From Candidatus Puniceispirillum sp. (GTDB lineage: Bacteria; Pseudomonadota; Alphaproteobacteria; Puniceispirillales; Puniceispirillaceae): DNA of 64,000 bases. Each line of letters begins with the position of its first letter. Position 1 is the stretch's first letter. The notes beneath the pieces are model-generated. The model saw only the letters and a program-made list of their open reading frames with translations. It was not told the origin of the DNA and did no database searches. A program made the position numbers and the translations under genes. This document shows, piece after piece, positions 52,232 to 61,823 of the stretch. Location of the stretch: assembly GCA_028383305.1 (NCBI GenBank), contig JAOEVD010000009.1, positions 23,723 through 87,722 on the forward strand, in the 5' to 3' direction.

Positions 52232-53647
52232 ATGAGTGATTTTCTCTCACCGAACCTTGTGGTTTTTGCGATGACAATTGCGGCCGCTTTTCTGTCATTT
52301 TATCTGGCGACTGGACGCGTTCGCAAGCAAGCCATTGCCAGCCAGACCAAATCACACTCGCTAAACCAATATTACGGATTCTATGTATCTTTATGGGTTC
52401 TGGTGCCGGCAATTTTATTGGCGCTCATGTGGATGTTTGCCGCTGATCCAATGCTGACAAGCGCGGCCAAGGCGCGGATGGTCGATGCCTATCCAAACCT
52501 GCCTGAATCGTTCTTGAATTTGAAAATGGCACAGCTTGTTAATATCGCTTCAGGCTATATCAAAGCACCTGACGCGGTGATGGCCGCGCAGGCCGAATTG
52601 CTTCGTGCCGCGCAGGCATCGGCTGACCGCGCCCGCAGCCTGACTTTGGCGGCGGTGATGTGTAATGGCTTTTTCTATGCCTTCCGGCGGGTGTCGCCCG
52701 AATTGCGCGCCCGTGTGCTGTGCGAGGCATTTTTACGCCGCCTATTCTTTTTATCGGCTGTTGTGGCAATCCTGACAACGATTGGCATCGTGGCGTCACT
52801 GCTGTTCGAGGCCGTTCGGTTTTTCCGCGAAATTTCGCTATTTGATTTTTTCTTCGGCACGCATTGGTCGCCAATGACCGCGCTTCGTCCGGGTGACGCT
52901 GCGGCTGCGGACGAATTTGTGGCCGGATCAACAGGGTCATTTGGCATGGTTCCGGTGATGGCTGGTACCTTGCTGGTGGCGGTAATTGCGATGGCGGTGG
53001 CGGTGCCGATCGGATTGTTTTCAGCCATCTATACATCTGAATTTGCCTCGTGGCGGGTGCGCAATATTGTCAAGCCAACGCTTGAGGTTCTGGCCGGTGT
53101 GCCAACCGTTGTTTACGGTTTTTTTGCAGCGCTAACGGCGGCTCCTTTTTTCCGTGATCTTGGGTTGTTTGTCGGGCTTGATGTGTCATCACAAAGTGCG
53201 CTTGCCGCTGGCGGCGTGATGGGAATCATGATCATTCCGTTTATTTCCTCATTATCGGATGATGTGATTACGGCGGTGCCGCAATCATTGCGCGATGGCG
53301 CTTATGGGTTGGGAAGCACGCGGGGCGAGACCATCATTAGGGTTGTTTTGCCAGCGGCGTTCCCCGGACTTGTTGGTGCCTTTTTATTGGCCATCAGCCG
53401 GGCGATTGGCGAAACCATGATTGTGGTTATGGCGGCAGGTGTTGCGGCAAATATGACGATAAACCCACTTGAATCAGTGACCACTGTCACCGTGCAGATT
53501 GTCATGCTTTTGACTGGTGATAACGAGTTTGACTCGGTGAAAACATTATCGGCCTTTGCACTTGGCATGACCTTGTTTGTGATTACTTTGCTGCTGAATG
53601 TTGCCGCGCTGACCGCGTCACGCAGGTTAGGACAACGTTATGAATAA
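52232..53647 (+). CDS. pstC: phosphate ABC transporter permease PstC
   Basis: 471 residues, long as in alphaproteobacteria: an N-terminal part with one helix and an extended soluble region up to about 170, then the permease core. FDFFFGTHWSPM, ETMIVVMAAGVAANMT and the EAA-like LPAAFPGLVGAFLLAISRAI fit PstC. It ends overlapping pstA by eight bases. Inner membrane partner of PstA/PstB. Confidence 0.94.
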   Translation: MSDFLSPNLVVFAMTIAAAFLSFYLATGRVRKQAIASQTKSHSLNQYYGFYVSLWVLVPAILLALMWMFAADPMLTSAAKARMVDAYPNLPESFLNLKMAQLVNIASGYIKAPDAVMAAQAELLRAAQASADRARSLTLAAVMCNGFFYAFRRVSPELRARVLCEAFLRRLFFLSAVVAILTTIGIVASLLFEAVRFFREISLFDFFFGTHWSPMTALRPGDAAAADEFVAGSTGSFGMVPVMAGTLLVAVIAMAVAVPIGLFSAIYTSEFASWRVRNIVKPTLEVLAGVPTVVYGFFAALTAAPFFRDLGLFVGLDVSSQSALAAGGVMGIMIIPFISSLSDDVITAVPQSLRDGAYGLGSTRGETIIRVVLPAAFPGLVGAFLLAISRAIGETMIVVMAAGVAANMTINPLESVTTVTVQIVMLLTGDNEFDSVKTLSAFALGMTLFVITLLLNVAALTASRRLGQRYE

Positions 53648-54959
53648 CCCTATCGAAATGATCCAGCCTGATGCCGAAACCCAAGCACGGTTTGAAAAAA
53701 TTGCGCAAGGTTTGAAAAAACGTCATGCCGCATCACGGCGGCTGAAAACCTATGGCATTATGGCGATTGTGACAGCAATCAGCTTTCTCGCGATCCTGCT
53801 GACAACGATCATCAGCAATGGCTATACCGCAATCCAGCAGACCGAGTTGCAGATTACCCTAACCATTCCAGCCGAAAAACTGCAATATGACGATGGTGCG
53901 ATTGATCCGGTAAAGGCGCGTAATTTTAACTGGAACGGCCTGATCAAAAAAGCGTTTCTTGCCGAATTTCCTGATGTAACGGCGATGCTTGACCAGCGTG
54001 CGCTTGGTGAGATTCTGTCGAAGAATGCAGGTTATGACCTTCGTCGTCTAATCGAGGCAAAGGGTTCTATTCCCGTAGGCGAGACAAAGGTGTGGATCAA
54101 AACATCGGATGATGTCGATATGCTGATGAAGGGTCGGCTTGATCGCAACCTTGACGAAGCCCAGCGCCGGTTATCCAATCAGCAAATTGGCTGGATAGAT
54201 AGTCTTGTTGCGGATGATCGTATTCGGCTTGTGTTTAATGATACATTTTTTACCGCGGCAGATTCGCGTGAGCCGGAAAGCGCAGGCGTCCTTGGCGCGA
54301 CGGTTGGGTCGGTAATGGCATTATTCGTGACGGTTTTGCTGGCCTTGCCAGTGGCTGTTATGGCGGCTGTCTATTTGGAATATTTTGCCCCGCCCGGCCG
54401 CGTGACTGATTTTATCGAAGTGAATATCAATAATCTGGCAGCGGTACCGTCAATCGTTTTTGGCCTTTTGGGGCTTGCGGTATTTCTTGGGTTTTTTGGC
54501 ATGCCGCGATCAGCCCCGCTAGTTGGCGGGATGGTGCTGGCGCTGATGACCTTGCCAACCATTATCATTGCCACACGCGCGTCAATTCGTGCGGTGCCAA
54601 CCTCGATCCGTGATGCTGCGCTTGGGCTTGGGGCATCACGCATGCAGGCCGCAATTGATCATATTTTGCCGCTTGCCGCACCGGGAATTTTAACCGGAAC
54701 CATCATTGGCATCGCGCAGGCGCTTGGTGAAACCGCGCCGCTGATCATGATTGGCATGGTTGCGTTTATCGTTGATGTGCCAGCCACCCTAACTGATCCG
54801 GCAACGGCCTTGCCGGTACAGATTTACATCTGGTCAGATAGTGCTGAACGCGCTTTTTACGAACGGTCATCACTGGCGATTATGGTGCTTTTGACCTTTT
54901 TGATTACAATGAATATTTCGGCGGTTCTATTGCGCCGGAAATTTGAGAAGAAGTGGTAA
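53640..54959 (+). CDS. pstA: phosphate ABC transporter permease PstA
   Basis: 439 residues, with an N-terminal helix at 40-65, a soluble loop and the six-helix permease domain. [20 protein letters not shown] is the coupling loop, and [12 protein letters not shown] is a PstA mark. Overlaps pstC at its start; pstB begins nine bases after its end. The long loop between residues 70 and 210 is usual for alphaproteobacterial PstA. Confidence 0.94.
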   Translation: MNNPIEMIQPDAETQARFEKIAQGLKKRHAASRRLKTYGIMAIVTAISFLAILLTTIISNGYTAIQQTELQITLTIPAEKLQYDDGAIDPVKARNFNWNGLIKKAFLAEFPDVTAMLDQRALGEILSKNAGYDLRRLIEAKGSIPVGETKVWIKTSDDVDMLMKGRLDRNLDEAQRRLSNQQIGWIDSLVADDRIRLVFNDTFFTAADSREPESAGVLGATVGSVMALFVTVLLALPVAVMAAVYLEYFAPPGRVTDFIEVNINNLAAVPSIVFGLLGLAVFLGFFGMPRSAPLVGGMVLALMTLPTIIIATRASIRAVPTSIRDAALGLGASRMQAAIDHILPLAAPGILTGTIIGIAQALGETAPLIMIGMVAFIVDVPATLTDPATALPVQIYIWSDSAERAFYERSSLAIMVLLTFLITMNISAVLLRRKFEKKW

Positions 54960-54967
54960 CAAATTCG

Positions 54968-55750
54968 ATGGATACAGTCGTGGATATGGCAAAAGCCATC
55001 AAAATTCAGGCCAAAGATGTCAATGTGTTTTATGGCGAAAAACAAGCCTTGAACAATGTGTCGATTGATATTGAAGATCGGTCGGTAACGGCATTTATTG
55101 GCCCGTCAGGTTGCGGCAAATCAACCTTTCTGCGCTGTTTTAACCGAATGAATGATGTCATCCCTAGCTGCCGCGTCGAAGGGTCGATCATGATGGGTGA
55201 TGTTGATGTGAATAGTCTGCAAACCGATCCGGTTTTGCTTCGTGCGCGCATTGGTATGGTGTTTCAAAAACCAAACCCTTTTCCCAAAACAATTTTTGAA
55301 AATGTGGCCTATGGACCACGCATTCATGGGCTGGCACAAAGCAAAACCGAGCTTGATGACATGGTTGAAGACAGTCTGAAAAAAGCGGGTCTTTGGGGTG
55401 AGGTTGCCGACCGGCTTGCCGATCAGGCAACCGGCCTTTCGGGTGGCCAGCAACAGCGGCTTTGCATCGCGCGGGCGATTGCGGTTGGACCGGATGTTCT
55501 GTTGATGGATGAGCCTTGTTCGGCGCTTGATCCGATTGCCACCTCGGTGATTGAGGAATTGATCAGTGAATTGCAGCAACGCTTCACCATTTTGATTGTC
55601 ACCCATTCGATGCAGCAGGCAGCAAGGGTATCGCAAAAAACCGCCTATTTCCATCTTGGAACGCTGGTTGAATATGGCGATACCAAAGACGTGTTTACCT
55701 TGCCGAAAAACGAACAGACCGAAGCCTATATCTCTGGCAAAATTGGTTAG
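54968..55750 (+). CDS. pstB: phosphate ABC transporter ATPase PstB
   Basis: 260 residues from the ATG at 54968; a GTG at 54953 overlapping pstA is the alternative. Walker [12 protein letters not shown]-loop [11 protein letters not shown], signature LSGGQQQRL and Walker [13 protein letters not shown] are complete, as is the switch His in [10 protein letters not shown]. It powers phosphate uptake and signals through PhoU to PhoR. Confidence 0.96.
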   Translation: MDTVVDMAKAIKIQAKDVNVFYGEKQALNNVSIDIEDRSVTAFIGPSGCGKSTFLRCFNRMNDVIPSCRVEGSIMMGDVDVNSLQTDPVLLRARIGMVFQKPNPFPKTIFENVAYGPRIHGLAQSKTELDDMVEDSLKKAGLWGEVADRLADQATGLSGGQQQRLCIARAIAVGPDVLLMDEPCSALDPIATSVIEELISELQQRFTILIVTHSMQQAARVSQKTAYFHLGTLVEYGDTKDVFTLPKNEQTEAYISGKIG

Positions 55751-55758
55751 GAAAAATC

Positions 55759-56469
55759 ATGGATACACAAAAACATATCAGCTCAGCTTTTGATCAGGAT
55801 TTGATGATCCTGAATGATGCATTGCAACAGCTTGGCGATTTGGCATGCCAACAGTTTGAAGGCGCTATCGAAGGGCTGGCAATGCAAAATCAAGCCAATC
55901 TTGATGAGGTCATTAAAGGCGATGCCGCGCTTGATGCGCTTGAGGCCGAAATCAATGAAAAGGCGATTGAAGTCATTGCAATCCGCTCGCCGCGTGCCAA
56001 GGATCTGCGCTATGTTCTGGTGGCATTGAAAGTGGCAACGATCCTTGAGCGCATGGGTGATTATGCCCGCAATATTGCTAACCGAACCAAGGTGATTATG
56101 ACCGCTGGCAATGAAAATATTCCGGGTGTGAATATTGGCCGTATGGGTAAGGTGACACAGGAAATGGTGCGTGATGCAATGAAGTCCTATCAAAATCGCG
56201 ATGCGGAAATGGCGCTTGCCGTTTGGCGCCGTGATATTGAAGTGGATCATATGCATACCGCATTCCACAAAGAGGTCTTGGCCTCGATGTCGCGCAACCC
56301 GAATATGGTTGGCACTGGCGCACATCTTTTGTTTATCGCCAAAAATATTGAACGGATTGGCGATTATGCGACTGGCATCGCCGAACAGGTGCATTTCCTT
56401 GTTGAAGGCGCGATGCCTGACGAAGACCGGCCTAAAGCCGATAAAACCAGCAAGGTCGTTGGCACCTGA
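55759..56469 (+). CDS. phoU: phosphate signalling protein PhoU
   Basis: 236 residues of two three-helix repeats (LQQLGDLACQQFEGAIEGL and the second at AVWRRDIEVDHMH). AIRSPRAKDLRYVLVALK and IAKNIERIGDYATGIAEQ are the paired metal-binding E/D-containing motifs of PhoU. It links Pst transport state to PhoR. Eight bases after pstB. Confidence 0.95.
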   Translation: MDTQKHISSAFDQDLMILNDALQQLGDLACQQFEGAIEGLAMQNQANLDEVIKGDAALDALEAEINEKAIEVIAIRSPRAKDLRYVLVALKVATILERMGDYARNIANRTKVIMTAGNENIPGVNIGRMGKVTQEMVRDAMKSYQNRDAEMALAVWRRDIEVDHMHTAFHKEVLASMSRNPNMVGTGAHLLFIAKNIERIGDYATGIAEQVHFLVEGAMPDEDRPKADKTSKVVGT

Positions 56470-56486
56470 TTTTGAGATAGAGAGTG

Positions 56487-57182
56487 ATGCCGGTAAAAAT
56501 CCTGATTGCCGATGATGAGCCGAACCAGCTAGAGCTTTTGTCCTATAATCTGGTGCAGGCCGGTTTTGACGTTGCGCAGGCGCATAATGGTGAGGCCGCG
56601 ATGACGATGATCGAGGATTGGCACCCTGATTTGGTAGTTCTTGACTGGATGATGCCGCATATGTCGGGAATCGAACTTTGCCGGATATTGCGGTCACGCG
56701 CCGATACGAAATTACTGCCAATCATCATTCTCAGCGCCCGCGGTGAAGAAGGTGACCGCACGCTTGGGCTGGATACTGGGGCTGATGATTATATGTCGAA
56801 ACCCTTTTCACCGCGCGAACTGGTGTCGCGGGTCAAGGCGCTTCTACGGCGATCCCGCCCCGCCTTGATGAATGATGTTCTGGAATTTGAGGATTTACAG
56901 CTATTTCCAAGCCGGATGGAAGTGTTTCGTGGCGGCGTTCGGGTGGCGCTTGGGCCAAAGGAATATCAGCTTTTGTTGATCTTGATTGAACGACCCGGTC
57001 GGGTGTTTAGTCGATCCCAGCTTCTTGATCTGGTTTGGGGGCATGGTGTTTATGTCGAAGAACGCACGGTTGACGTTCATTTAAGCCGGCTTCGCAAGGC
57101 GCTTGATCAGGCAGGTGATGCACCTTTGCCAAATCTGATCCGCACCGTGCGCGGCAGTGGCTATGCCCTTCAATCTGGATGA
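56487..57182 (+). CDS. phoB: phosphate response regulator PhoB
   Basis: 231 residues from the ATG at 56487 (GTG at 56484 is in frame). Receiver domain with D9, D10 and phosphorylated D53 (VVLDWMMPHMSG), then an OmpR-type winged helix (PKEYQLLLILIERPGRVFSR, RTVDVHLSRLRKAL). It binds the Pho boxes found before pstS and ppk. Last gene of the pst operon. Confidence 0.95.
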   Translation: MPVKILIADDEPNQLELLSYNLVQAGFDVAQAHNGEAAMTMIEDWHPDLVVLDWMMPHMSGIELCRILRSRADTKLLPIIILSARGEEGDRTLGLDTGADDYMSKPFSPRELVSRVKALLRRSRPALMNDVLEFEDLQLFPSRMEVFRGGVRVALGPKEYQLLLILIERPGRVFSRSQLLDLVWGHGVYVEERTVDVHLSRLRKALDQAGDAPLPNLIRTVRGSGYALQSG

Positions 57183-57340
57183 TTGGAAATGCGGGGTGAT
57201 TGCCAAGCCTCGATAAAAACATTAGCAAGATCATCAGAATATTGTATCACCGGTCTAGACGGCGTGATGACAGGCCAACCAGAGATCAGCACCCGCGAGA
57301 TTAGCATCAGCCAGAACGGCAAATAACAAGGTTTGAAAAC

Positions 57341-57778
57341 ATGGCAAAGACAACAAAGCGCGGCGCATCAAATCACGATGGCGACGCGCCAGCGCATTTC
57401 GTGCCGCTGGCGGTGATCATTGATGAATATGATGGCGTTCTTGGCCAATATATCAGCGCGACTGGTGCGGGTGATGTTGTGGTGACAATGCCGGTTACGG
57501 TTGATGTGGCACGCGAAGGCAAACAGAAATTTTTTGTCGCGGTTGCGGTTACAACGGCATTTGATGACCCCGAAGCCTTGTCGGATGAAATTAAACGAAC
57601 CGCCCCAAAGGGGCATCGACCAGTGTTTGCATGGGTTCCGGCCAATCTTTTCGGCCGCGATGATTTTGGTATTTTCATTGATGAAGTGCCAATTGGCGAA
57701 GTGTTGAAAAACAGCCTTGTGAATGAAGTGATCGAACAGGCCGCGATTGAGGCAACTGTTGTTGCACTCGGCAAGTAA
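57341..57778 (+). CDS. hypothetical protein
   Basis: 145 residues, family not recognised. Codon use and the lack of a conflicting frame support it as real. The central region is beta-rich (VVVTMPVTVDVAREGKQKFF); no signal peptide, membrane segment or Cys residues are present. AAGG stands upstream of the ATG. It lies between phoB and the DUF188 gene, 158 bp after phoB; an imperfect dyad with a GTCTAGAC core at 57253-57260 in that gap may be a regulator site. Confidence 0.65.
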   Translation: MAKTTKRGASNHDGDAPAHFVPLAVIIDEYDGVLGQYISATGAGDVVVTMPVTVDVAREGKQKFFVAVAVTTAFDDPEALSDEIKRTAPKGHRPVFAWVPANLFGRDDFGIFIDEVPIGEVLKNSLVNEVIEQAAIEATVVALGK

Positions 57779-57840
57779 CCAACAATTGGCCGTTGCGTGA
57801 TAACCTGTCATCCTTGGGTCATGTGAAAGAGCGGATGAAA

Positions 57841-58323
57841 ATGCCAACCATCTATATTGATGCAGATGCTTGTCCGGTAAAAGCTGAAGCCGAAGAGATT
57901 ACCAGCCGTCATCAGCTTTGTCTTGTGATTGTTTCAAATGGGGGCATTCGGCCATCGGCAAACCCGCTTGTCGAGCTGGTAATTGTCAGTGAAGGCGCCG
58001 ATATGGCCGATAAATATATTGCCGATCAAGCGCATGAAGGCGATATCGTAATCACGGGTGATATTCCGCTTGCGGCCAAGGTGCTTGGCAACGGTGCGGC
58101 GGCAATCCGGCATAATGGCGATATCTTTACCAGTGCCAATATTGGTGGCCAGCTTGCAACCCGCGATTTGATGGCTGATATTCGGGCGGCTGATCCTTTT
58201 TTGGTGCAATCCGGGTGTAAAGGCGGTAATGCGGCTTTTTCGGCCAAAGACCGGTCTCGGTTTCGCAATGCGCTTGAGGCGGAAATTCGCAAAGTCCAGT
58301 CTTCAGGCTTGCGGCGACCGTGA
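57841..58323 (+). CDS. YaiI/YqxD family (DUF188) protein
   Basis: 160 residues from the ATG at 57841. [17 protein letters not shown] at the start is the signature, with acidic residues typical of PIN-like metal nucleases; VISEGAD-like ([16 protein letters not shown]) and [13 protein letters not shown] follow. Function in cells is not established. Its last 21 bases overlap the end of the DUF2256 gene on the other strand. Confidence 0.92.
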   Translation: MPTIYIDADACPVKAEAEEITSRHQLCLVIVSNGGIRPSANPLVELVIVSEGADMADKYIADQAHEGDIVITGDIPLAAKVLGNGAAAIRHNGDIFTSANIGGQLATRDLMADIRAADPFLVQSGCKGGNAAFSAKDRSRFRNALEAEIRKVQSSGLRRP

Positions 58324-58473
58324 TGATGGGGCGGCACCAACGCCTTGACAGCGTTTCGAGCAATAGCGCACCTGTTCCCAATCACGCGCCCATTTTTTGC
58401 GCCATTGGAACGGTCTGCCGCAGCTAGCACATATTTTTTCTTGCAGATTGGCTTTTTTTAACATTTTTGTCAT
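58303..58473 (-). CDS. DUF2256 small zinc-ribbon-like protein
   Basis: 56 residues from ATG 58473 (53 from ATG 58464). It reads [20 protein letters not shown] then [13 protein letters not shown]15, C18, C38 and C42 and the RPF-WRKKW core are exactly the DUF2256 pattern. It is below the usual length cut-off. The 3' end overlaps the DUF188 gene by 21 bases and the 5' end is divergent from arsC. Function is unknown for the family. Confidence 0.88.
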   Translation of the reverse strand: MTKMLKKANLQEKICASCGRPFQWRKKWARDWEQVRYCSKRCQGVGAAPSSRSPQA

Positions 58474-58513
58474 ATTTACAGGCTATGCATCGTTGCGGTT
58501 CGCGGCAATACCT

Positions 58514-58553
58514 ATCATGCTCATTTATGCTTGCTAGGGCCCATCATGCTCAT
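58514..58553. repeat. 11-bp direct repeats before arsC
   Basis: ATCATGCTCAT occurs at 58514-58524 and 58543-58553, 29 bp apart, the second just upstream of the arsC ribosome site. Three helix turns apart, they could bind a regulator; no arsR gene is nearby. Confidence 0.5.
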
Positions 58554-58562
58554 AGGAAAAAA

Positions 58563-59072
58563 ATGTCATCGATGCCGCTACATGTTTTATTTCTATGCAC
58601 GGGCAATTCGGCGCGGTCATTGATTGCCGAAGGCGTGCTACGCGCATTAGGGCATAATCAATTTCGTGCCTATTCGGCTGGTTCACAGCCAACGGGCAAA
58701 CCAAACCCCTATGCGATTCTGATTCTTCAAGACCATGATATTGATGTTGATTTTGCCGCCTCAAAACGATGGGATGTCTTTGCCGGTGATGATGCACCAA
58801 AGGTGGATTTGATTGTCACGGTTTGTGATAATGCGGCTGGCGAGACCTGTCCTATTTGGCCGGGCCATCCGCAGGTGGCGCATTGGGGCGTTGCCGACCC
58901 TGCCGCCATTGATGGCAGTCATGAAAAGATTGTTGCAGCCTTTCAAACCACCTATGAAGAAATGAGCAGCAGAATTCGTGCCTTGATCGCCAGCCATCCC
59001 ACGGCCGAAACAATTGGTGATCTGGCGCGGTCAATCGGCCAAAGCGAGGCAGAACACAATGACCCGAAATGA
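58563..59072 (+). CDS. arsC: arsenate reductase, low-molecular-weight phosphatase type
   Basis: 169 residues from the ATG at 58563, with AGGA upstream. The loop CTGNSARS gives C12-x5-R18, and C88 and C96 in VCDNAAGETCPIWPG are the resolving Cys pair of thioredoxin-linked ArsC. It reduces arsenate to arsenite. The aquaporin gene overlaps it by 14 bases, so the two are coupled. A protein tyrosine phosphatase role is less likely because of the Cys pair. Confidence 0.9.
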   Translation: MSSMPLHVLFLCTGNSARSLIAEGVLRALGHNQFRAYSAGSQPTGKPNPYAILILQDHDIDVDFAASKRWDVFAGDDAPKVDLIVTVCDNAAGETCPIWPGHPQVAHWGVADPAAIDGSHEKIVAAFQTTYEEMSSRIRALIASHPTAETIGDLARSIGQSEAEHNDPK

Positions 59073-59751
59073 TCTTTCTAAACGGCTTTTTGCTGAATGG
59101 TTCGGAACATTGGCTTTGGTGGCGACGGTTGTTGGTTCGGGAATCATGGCCGAAACCTTGGCGAATAATAATGTTGCGCTGGCATTGCTTGGCAATACCA
59201 TTGCAACCGGTGCCATTCTGGTGGTGCTAATCACCATGCTTGGGCCGGTATCTGGCGCGCATTTTAATCCGGCGGTTAGCGCTGCCTTTGCCCTGAAAGG
59301 GACATTGTCTGGCAGGATGGCACTCTTTTACATCATCTGTCAGATTGCTGGTGGCATTTGTGGCACCTTGATGGCGCATTGGATGTTTGCCGCGCCTTTA
59401 TTGCAGGATGCAACGCATCTTCGCAGTGGGATTCATCAATATGGATCTGAATGGGTTGCCACGTTTGGCCTGTTAATGGTGATTTTTGGCGGTATCAGGC
59501 ACCGGCCGGATGCGGTGGCATGGATGGTTGGACTTTATATCACCGCCGCCTATTGGTTTACCGCCTCAACAAGCTTTGCCAATCCAGCTGTTACCATTGC
59601 CCGGTCATTGACCGACAGCTTTTCGGGCATCGCTATGGGTGATATGCCGTTTTTTATTCTGGCGCAAATGCTGGCTGTCTGGCCTGCTTGTCGTCTTGCT
59701 GGCTGGTTATTTGCACCGCGTGAGCAAAGCGATGATAAAGCCCCCTCGTAA
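59059..59751 (+). CDS. aquaglyceroporin of the arsenic type (AqpS-like)
   Basis: 230 residues with six helices and the two pore motifs HFNPAVS (about residue 70) and FANPAVTIARS (about 175), the latter followed by the Arg of the selectivity filter. Coupling to arsC by a 14-base overlap copies the Sinorhizobium aqpS-arsC pair, where the channel lets arsenite out instead of an ArsB pump. Glycerol or water transport is less likely in this context. Confidence 0.88.
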   Translation: MTRNDLSKRLFAEWFGTLALVATVVGSGIMAETLANNNVALALLGNTIATGAILVVLITMLGPVSGAHFNPAVSAAFALKGTLSGRMALFYIICQIAGGICGTLMAHWMFAAPLLQDATHLRSGIHQYGSEWVATFGLLMVIFGGIRHRPDAVAWMVGLYITAAYWFTASTSFANPAVTIARSLTDSFSGIAMGDMPFFILAQMLAVWPACRLAGWLFAPREQSDDKAPS

Positions 59752-59827
59752 AATAATGCTTTCCATTCGGGCGCATTGGCTATAGGAATGCGGCGCGGAT
59801 AGAAATCGCCAACCCAAGAGACATTAT

Positions 59828-61642
59828 ATGACCCAAGAGCTACGCAATATAGCCATCATTGCACATGTTGATCATGGCAAAACAACGCTAATTGATTCGA
59901 TCATGAAACAAAGTGGCATGTTCCGCGAAAACCAGCAGGTCGATGAACGGCTGATGGATTCTGGCGACCTGGAAAAAGAACGCGGTATCACCATCCTGGC
60001 CAAACCAACATCTGTCACTTGGAGAGATGTGCGTATCAATATTATTGATACGCCTGGTCACGCTGATTTTGGTGGAGAAGTTGAACGCGTTCTCAGTATG
60101 GCTGACGGGGTGATTTTATTAACCGATGCTGCCGAAGGGCCAATGCCGCAGACAAAATTTGTTCTTGGCAAAGCTCTGGCGCAAGGGCTGCGCCCGATTG
60201 TGATTATCAACAAGATTGACCGAAGCGACGGTCGCCCTGAAGAGGTGGTCAATGAAGTGTTTGACCTGTTTGTTGCGCTTGATGCATCGGAAGAACAGCT
60301 TGATTTCCCAATTCTCTATGCATCGGGTCGCAGTGGTTGGTGTGTTCGTGAACTAGAAGATCCGCGTGACAATTTGCATCCGCTTCTTGATGTTATTCTT
60401 AAGCATGTTCGCCCACCACAAGTCGATCAGGACGCGCCTTTTGCGATGCTGGCAACTTTGCTTGATGCTGACCCCTATCTTGGCCGCTGCCTTGTCGGGC
60501 GGGTTGCACAAGGCACTGCTTCAGTCAATGACAGTGTTCGTGGTTTGAGCCTTGACGGAAAAGTTGTTGAAACAGGCCGTTTGACCAAGCTTCTTAAATT
60601 TGAAGGTGCGTCCCGTATTCCTGTGAATAAAGTTCAGGCTGGAGACATTATCTGTATTGCCGGTTTGGCAAAAACATCAGTCGCAGACACAATTTGTTCA
60701 CCTGAAGTTACCGTGCCATTATTGGCAACGCCAATTGATCCTCCAACCATGTCAGTTACGATCATGGTAAATGACTCACCTTTAGCGGGGCGCGAAGGCA
60801 AAAAAGTAACCTCGACTGCAATTCGTGAACGGCTCTTGGCTGAAGCGGAAACCAATGTGGCGATCACATTTGCTGAAAGTGGCGCCAAGGATTCGTTTGA
60901 GATTGGTGGCCGCGGCGAATTGCAACTGGGTGTGTTGATCGAAACCATGCGCCGCGAGGGGTTTGAAATGACTGTCTCACGGCCAAAAGTTCTGTATCAG
61001 AAAGATGGGTCTGGCCAGAGGTTAGAACCGATGGAAGAGGTGACGATTGATGTTGATGAGGAATTCTCCAGTGGTGTTGTTGACAGTTTGAACCGCCGCA
61101 AGGGTGAAATGCTTGATATGCGATCGGCTGGTGCCGGCAAAACCCGTCTTGTGTTCCGCGCACCCTCGCGTGGTCTTATTGGCTATCAAAGTCGGTTTTT
61201 GACTCAAACTCGGGGTACTGGTGTTTTGAACCGCATTTTTGACTCCTATGCGCCGCACAAAGGTCCTATAGAGAGCCGCCGCAATGGCGCGTTGATCTCG
61301 ACTGATTCAGGGGTTGCTGTTGCCTATGCTTTGTTCAATCTTCAGGATCGCGGGCAAATGTTCGTGACGCCCCAGACACCGGTATATCAGGGCATGATTG
61401 TTGGTGAACACAACCGTGACAACGATCTTGAAATCAATGTCCTCAAAGGAAAACAGCTTACTAATGTTCGTTCGTCTGGCACCGATGAGGCTGTCAAGCT
61501 TGTGCCGCCGCGCCGTATGTCTCTTGAACAGATGATGGCCTATATCAACGAAGATGAATTGCTTGAGGTCACACCGCTCAATTTGCGGCTTCGCAAGATG
61601 CATCTTTGCCCGCATGAGCGCAAGCGGGCGGCGCGCGCTTAA
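59828..61642 (+). CDS. typA: GTPase TypA/BipA
   Basis: 604 residues. G1 AHVDHGKTTL, the RGIT switch, DTPGHADFGGEV, and INKIDRSDGRP are the translational GTPase motifs. The beta-barrel, domains III and V and the TypA-specific C-terminus (GTDEAVKLVPPRRMSLEQ) are complete. It binds 70S ribosomes and helps assembly or stress adaptation. Monocistronic, with hairpins after it. Confidence 0.96.
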   Translation: MTQELRNIAIIAHVDHGKTTLIDSIMKQSGMFRENQQVDERLMDSGDLEKERGITILAKPTSVTWRDVRINIIDTPGHADFGGEVERVLSMADGVILLTDAAEGPMPQTKFVLGKALAQGLRPIVIINKIDRSDGRPEEVVNEVFDLFVALDASEEQLDFPILYASGRSGWCVRELEDPRDNLHPLLDVILKHVRPPQVDQDAPFAMLATLLDADPYLGRCLVGRVAQGTASVNDSVRGLSLDGKVVETGRLTKLLKFEGASRIPVNKVQAGDIICIAGLAKTSVADTICSPEVTVPLLATPIDPPTMSVTIMVNDSPLAGREGKKVTSTAIRERLLAEAETNVAITFAESGAKDSFEIGGRGELQLGVLIETMRREGFEMTVSRPKVLYQKDGSGQRLEPMEEVTIDVDEEFSSGVVDSLNRRKGEMLDMRSAGAGKTRLVFRAPSRGLIGYQSRFLTQTRGTGVLNRIFDSYAPHKGPIESRRNGALISTDSGVAVAYALFNLQDRGQMFVTPQTPVYQGMIVGEHNRDNDLEINVLKGKQLTNVRSSGTDEAVKLVPPRRMSLEQMMAYINEDELLEVTPLNLRLRKMHLCPHERKRAARA

Positions 61643-61663
61643 AGGCTTTGCTCTATCATGATG

Positions 61664-61700
61664 GTTGACCGTGCGCGGCGTATTGGTACGCCGCGTCAAC
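61664..61700 (+). terminator. hairpin between typA and pyrE
   Basis: CGCGGCGTA (61674-61682) pairs with TACGCCGCG (61687-61695) around TTGG, extended by GTTGA/TCAAC across a bulge. No T-run follows. It is either the 3' end of typA or part of a leader for pyrE. Confidence 0.5.
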
Positions 61701-61750
61701 TGGCATAATGACAAGCCGCAAATTAACCGATATGATCCCTTTCCAACAAA

Positions 61751-61797
61751 CAAGCTGCATGTCTTACCCAAGATATGCAGCTTGTTGAGCTATTTTT
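61751..61797 (+). terminator. strong stem and T-run upstream of pyrE
   Basis: CAAGCTGCATGTCTT (61751-61765) pairs with AAGATATGCAGCTTG (61770-61784), fifteen pairs with one G-U, loop ACCC. TATTTTT follows six bases later. It ends 27 bp before the pyrE start, so it may attenuate pyrE. Confidence 0.7.
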
Positions 61798-61823
61798 AAA
61801 AAAGACAGACCGAGGACAAGACG

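Noticed and set aside
57246..57268. Dyad ATCAC...GTCTAGAC...GTGAT after phoB
   Set aside because: Outer and inner arms do not share one centre, so symmetry is imperfect; mentioned only with the following gene.
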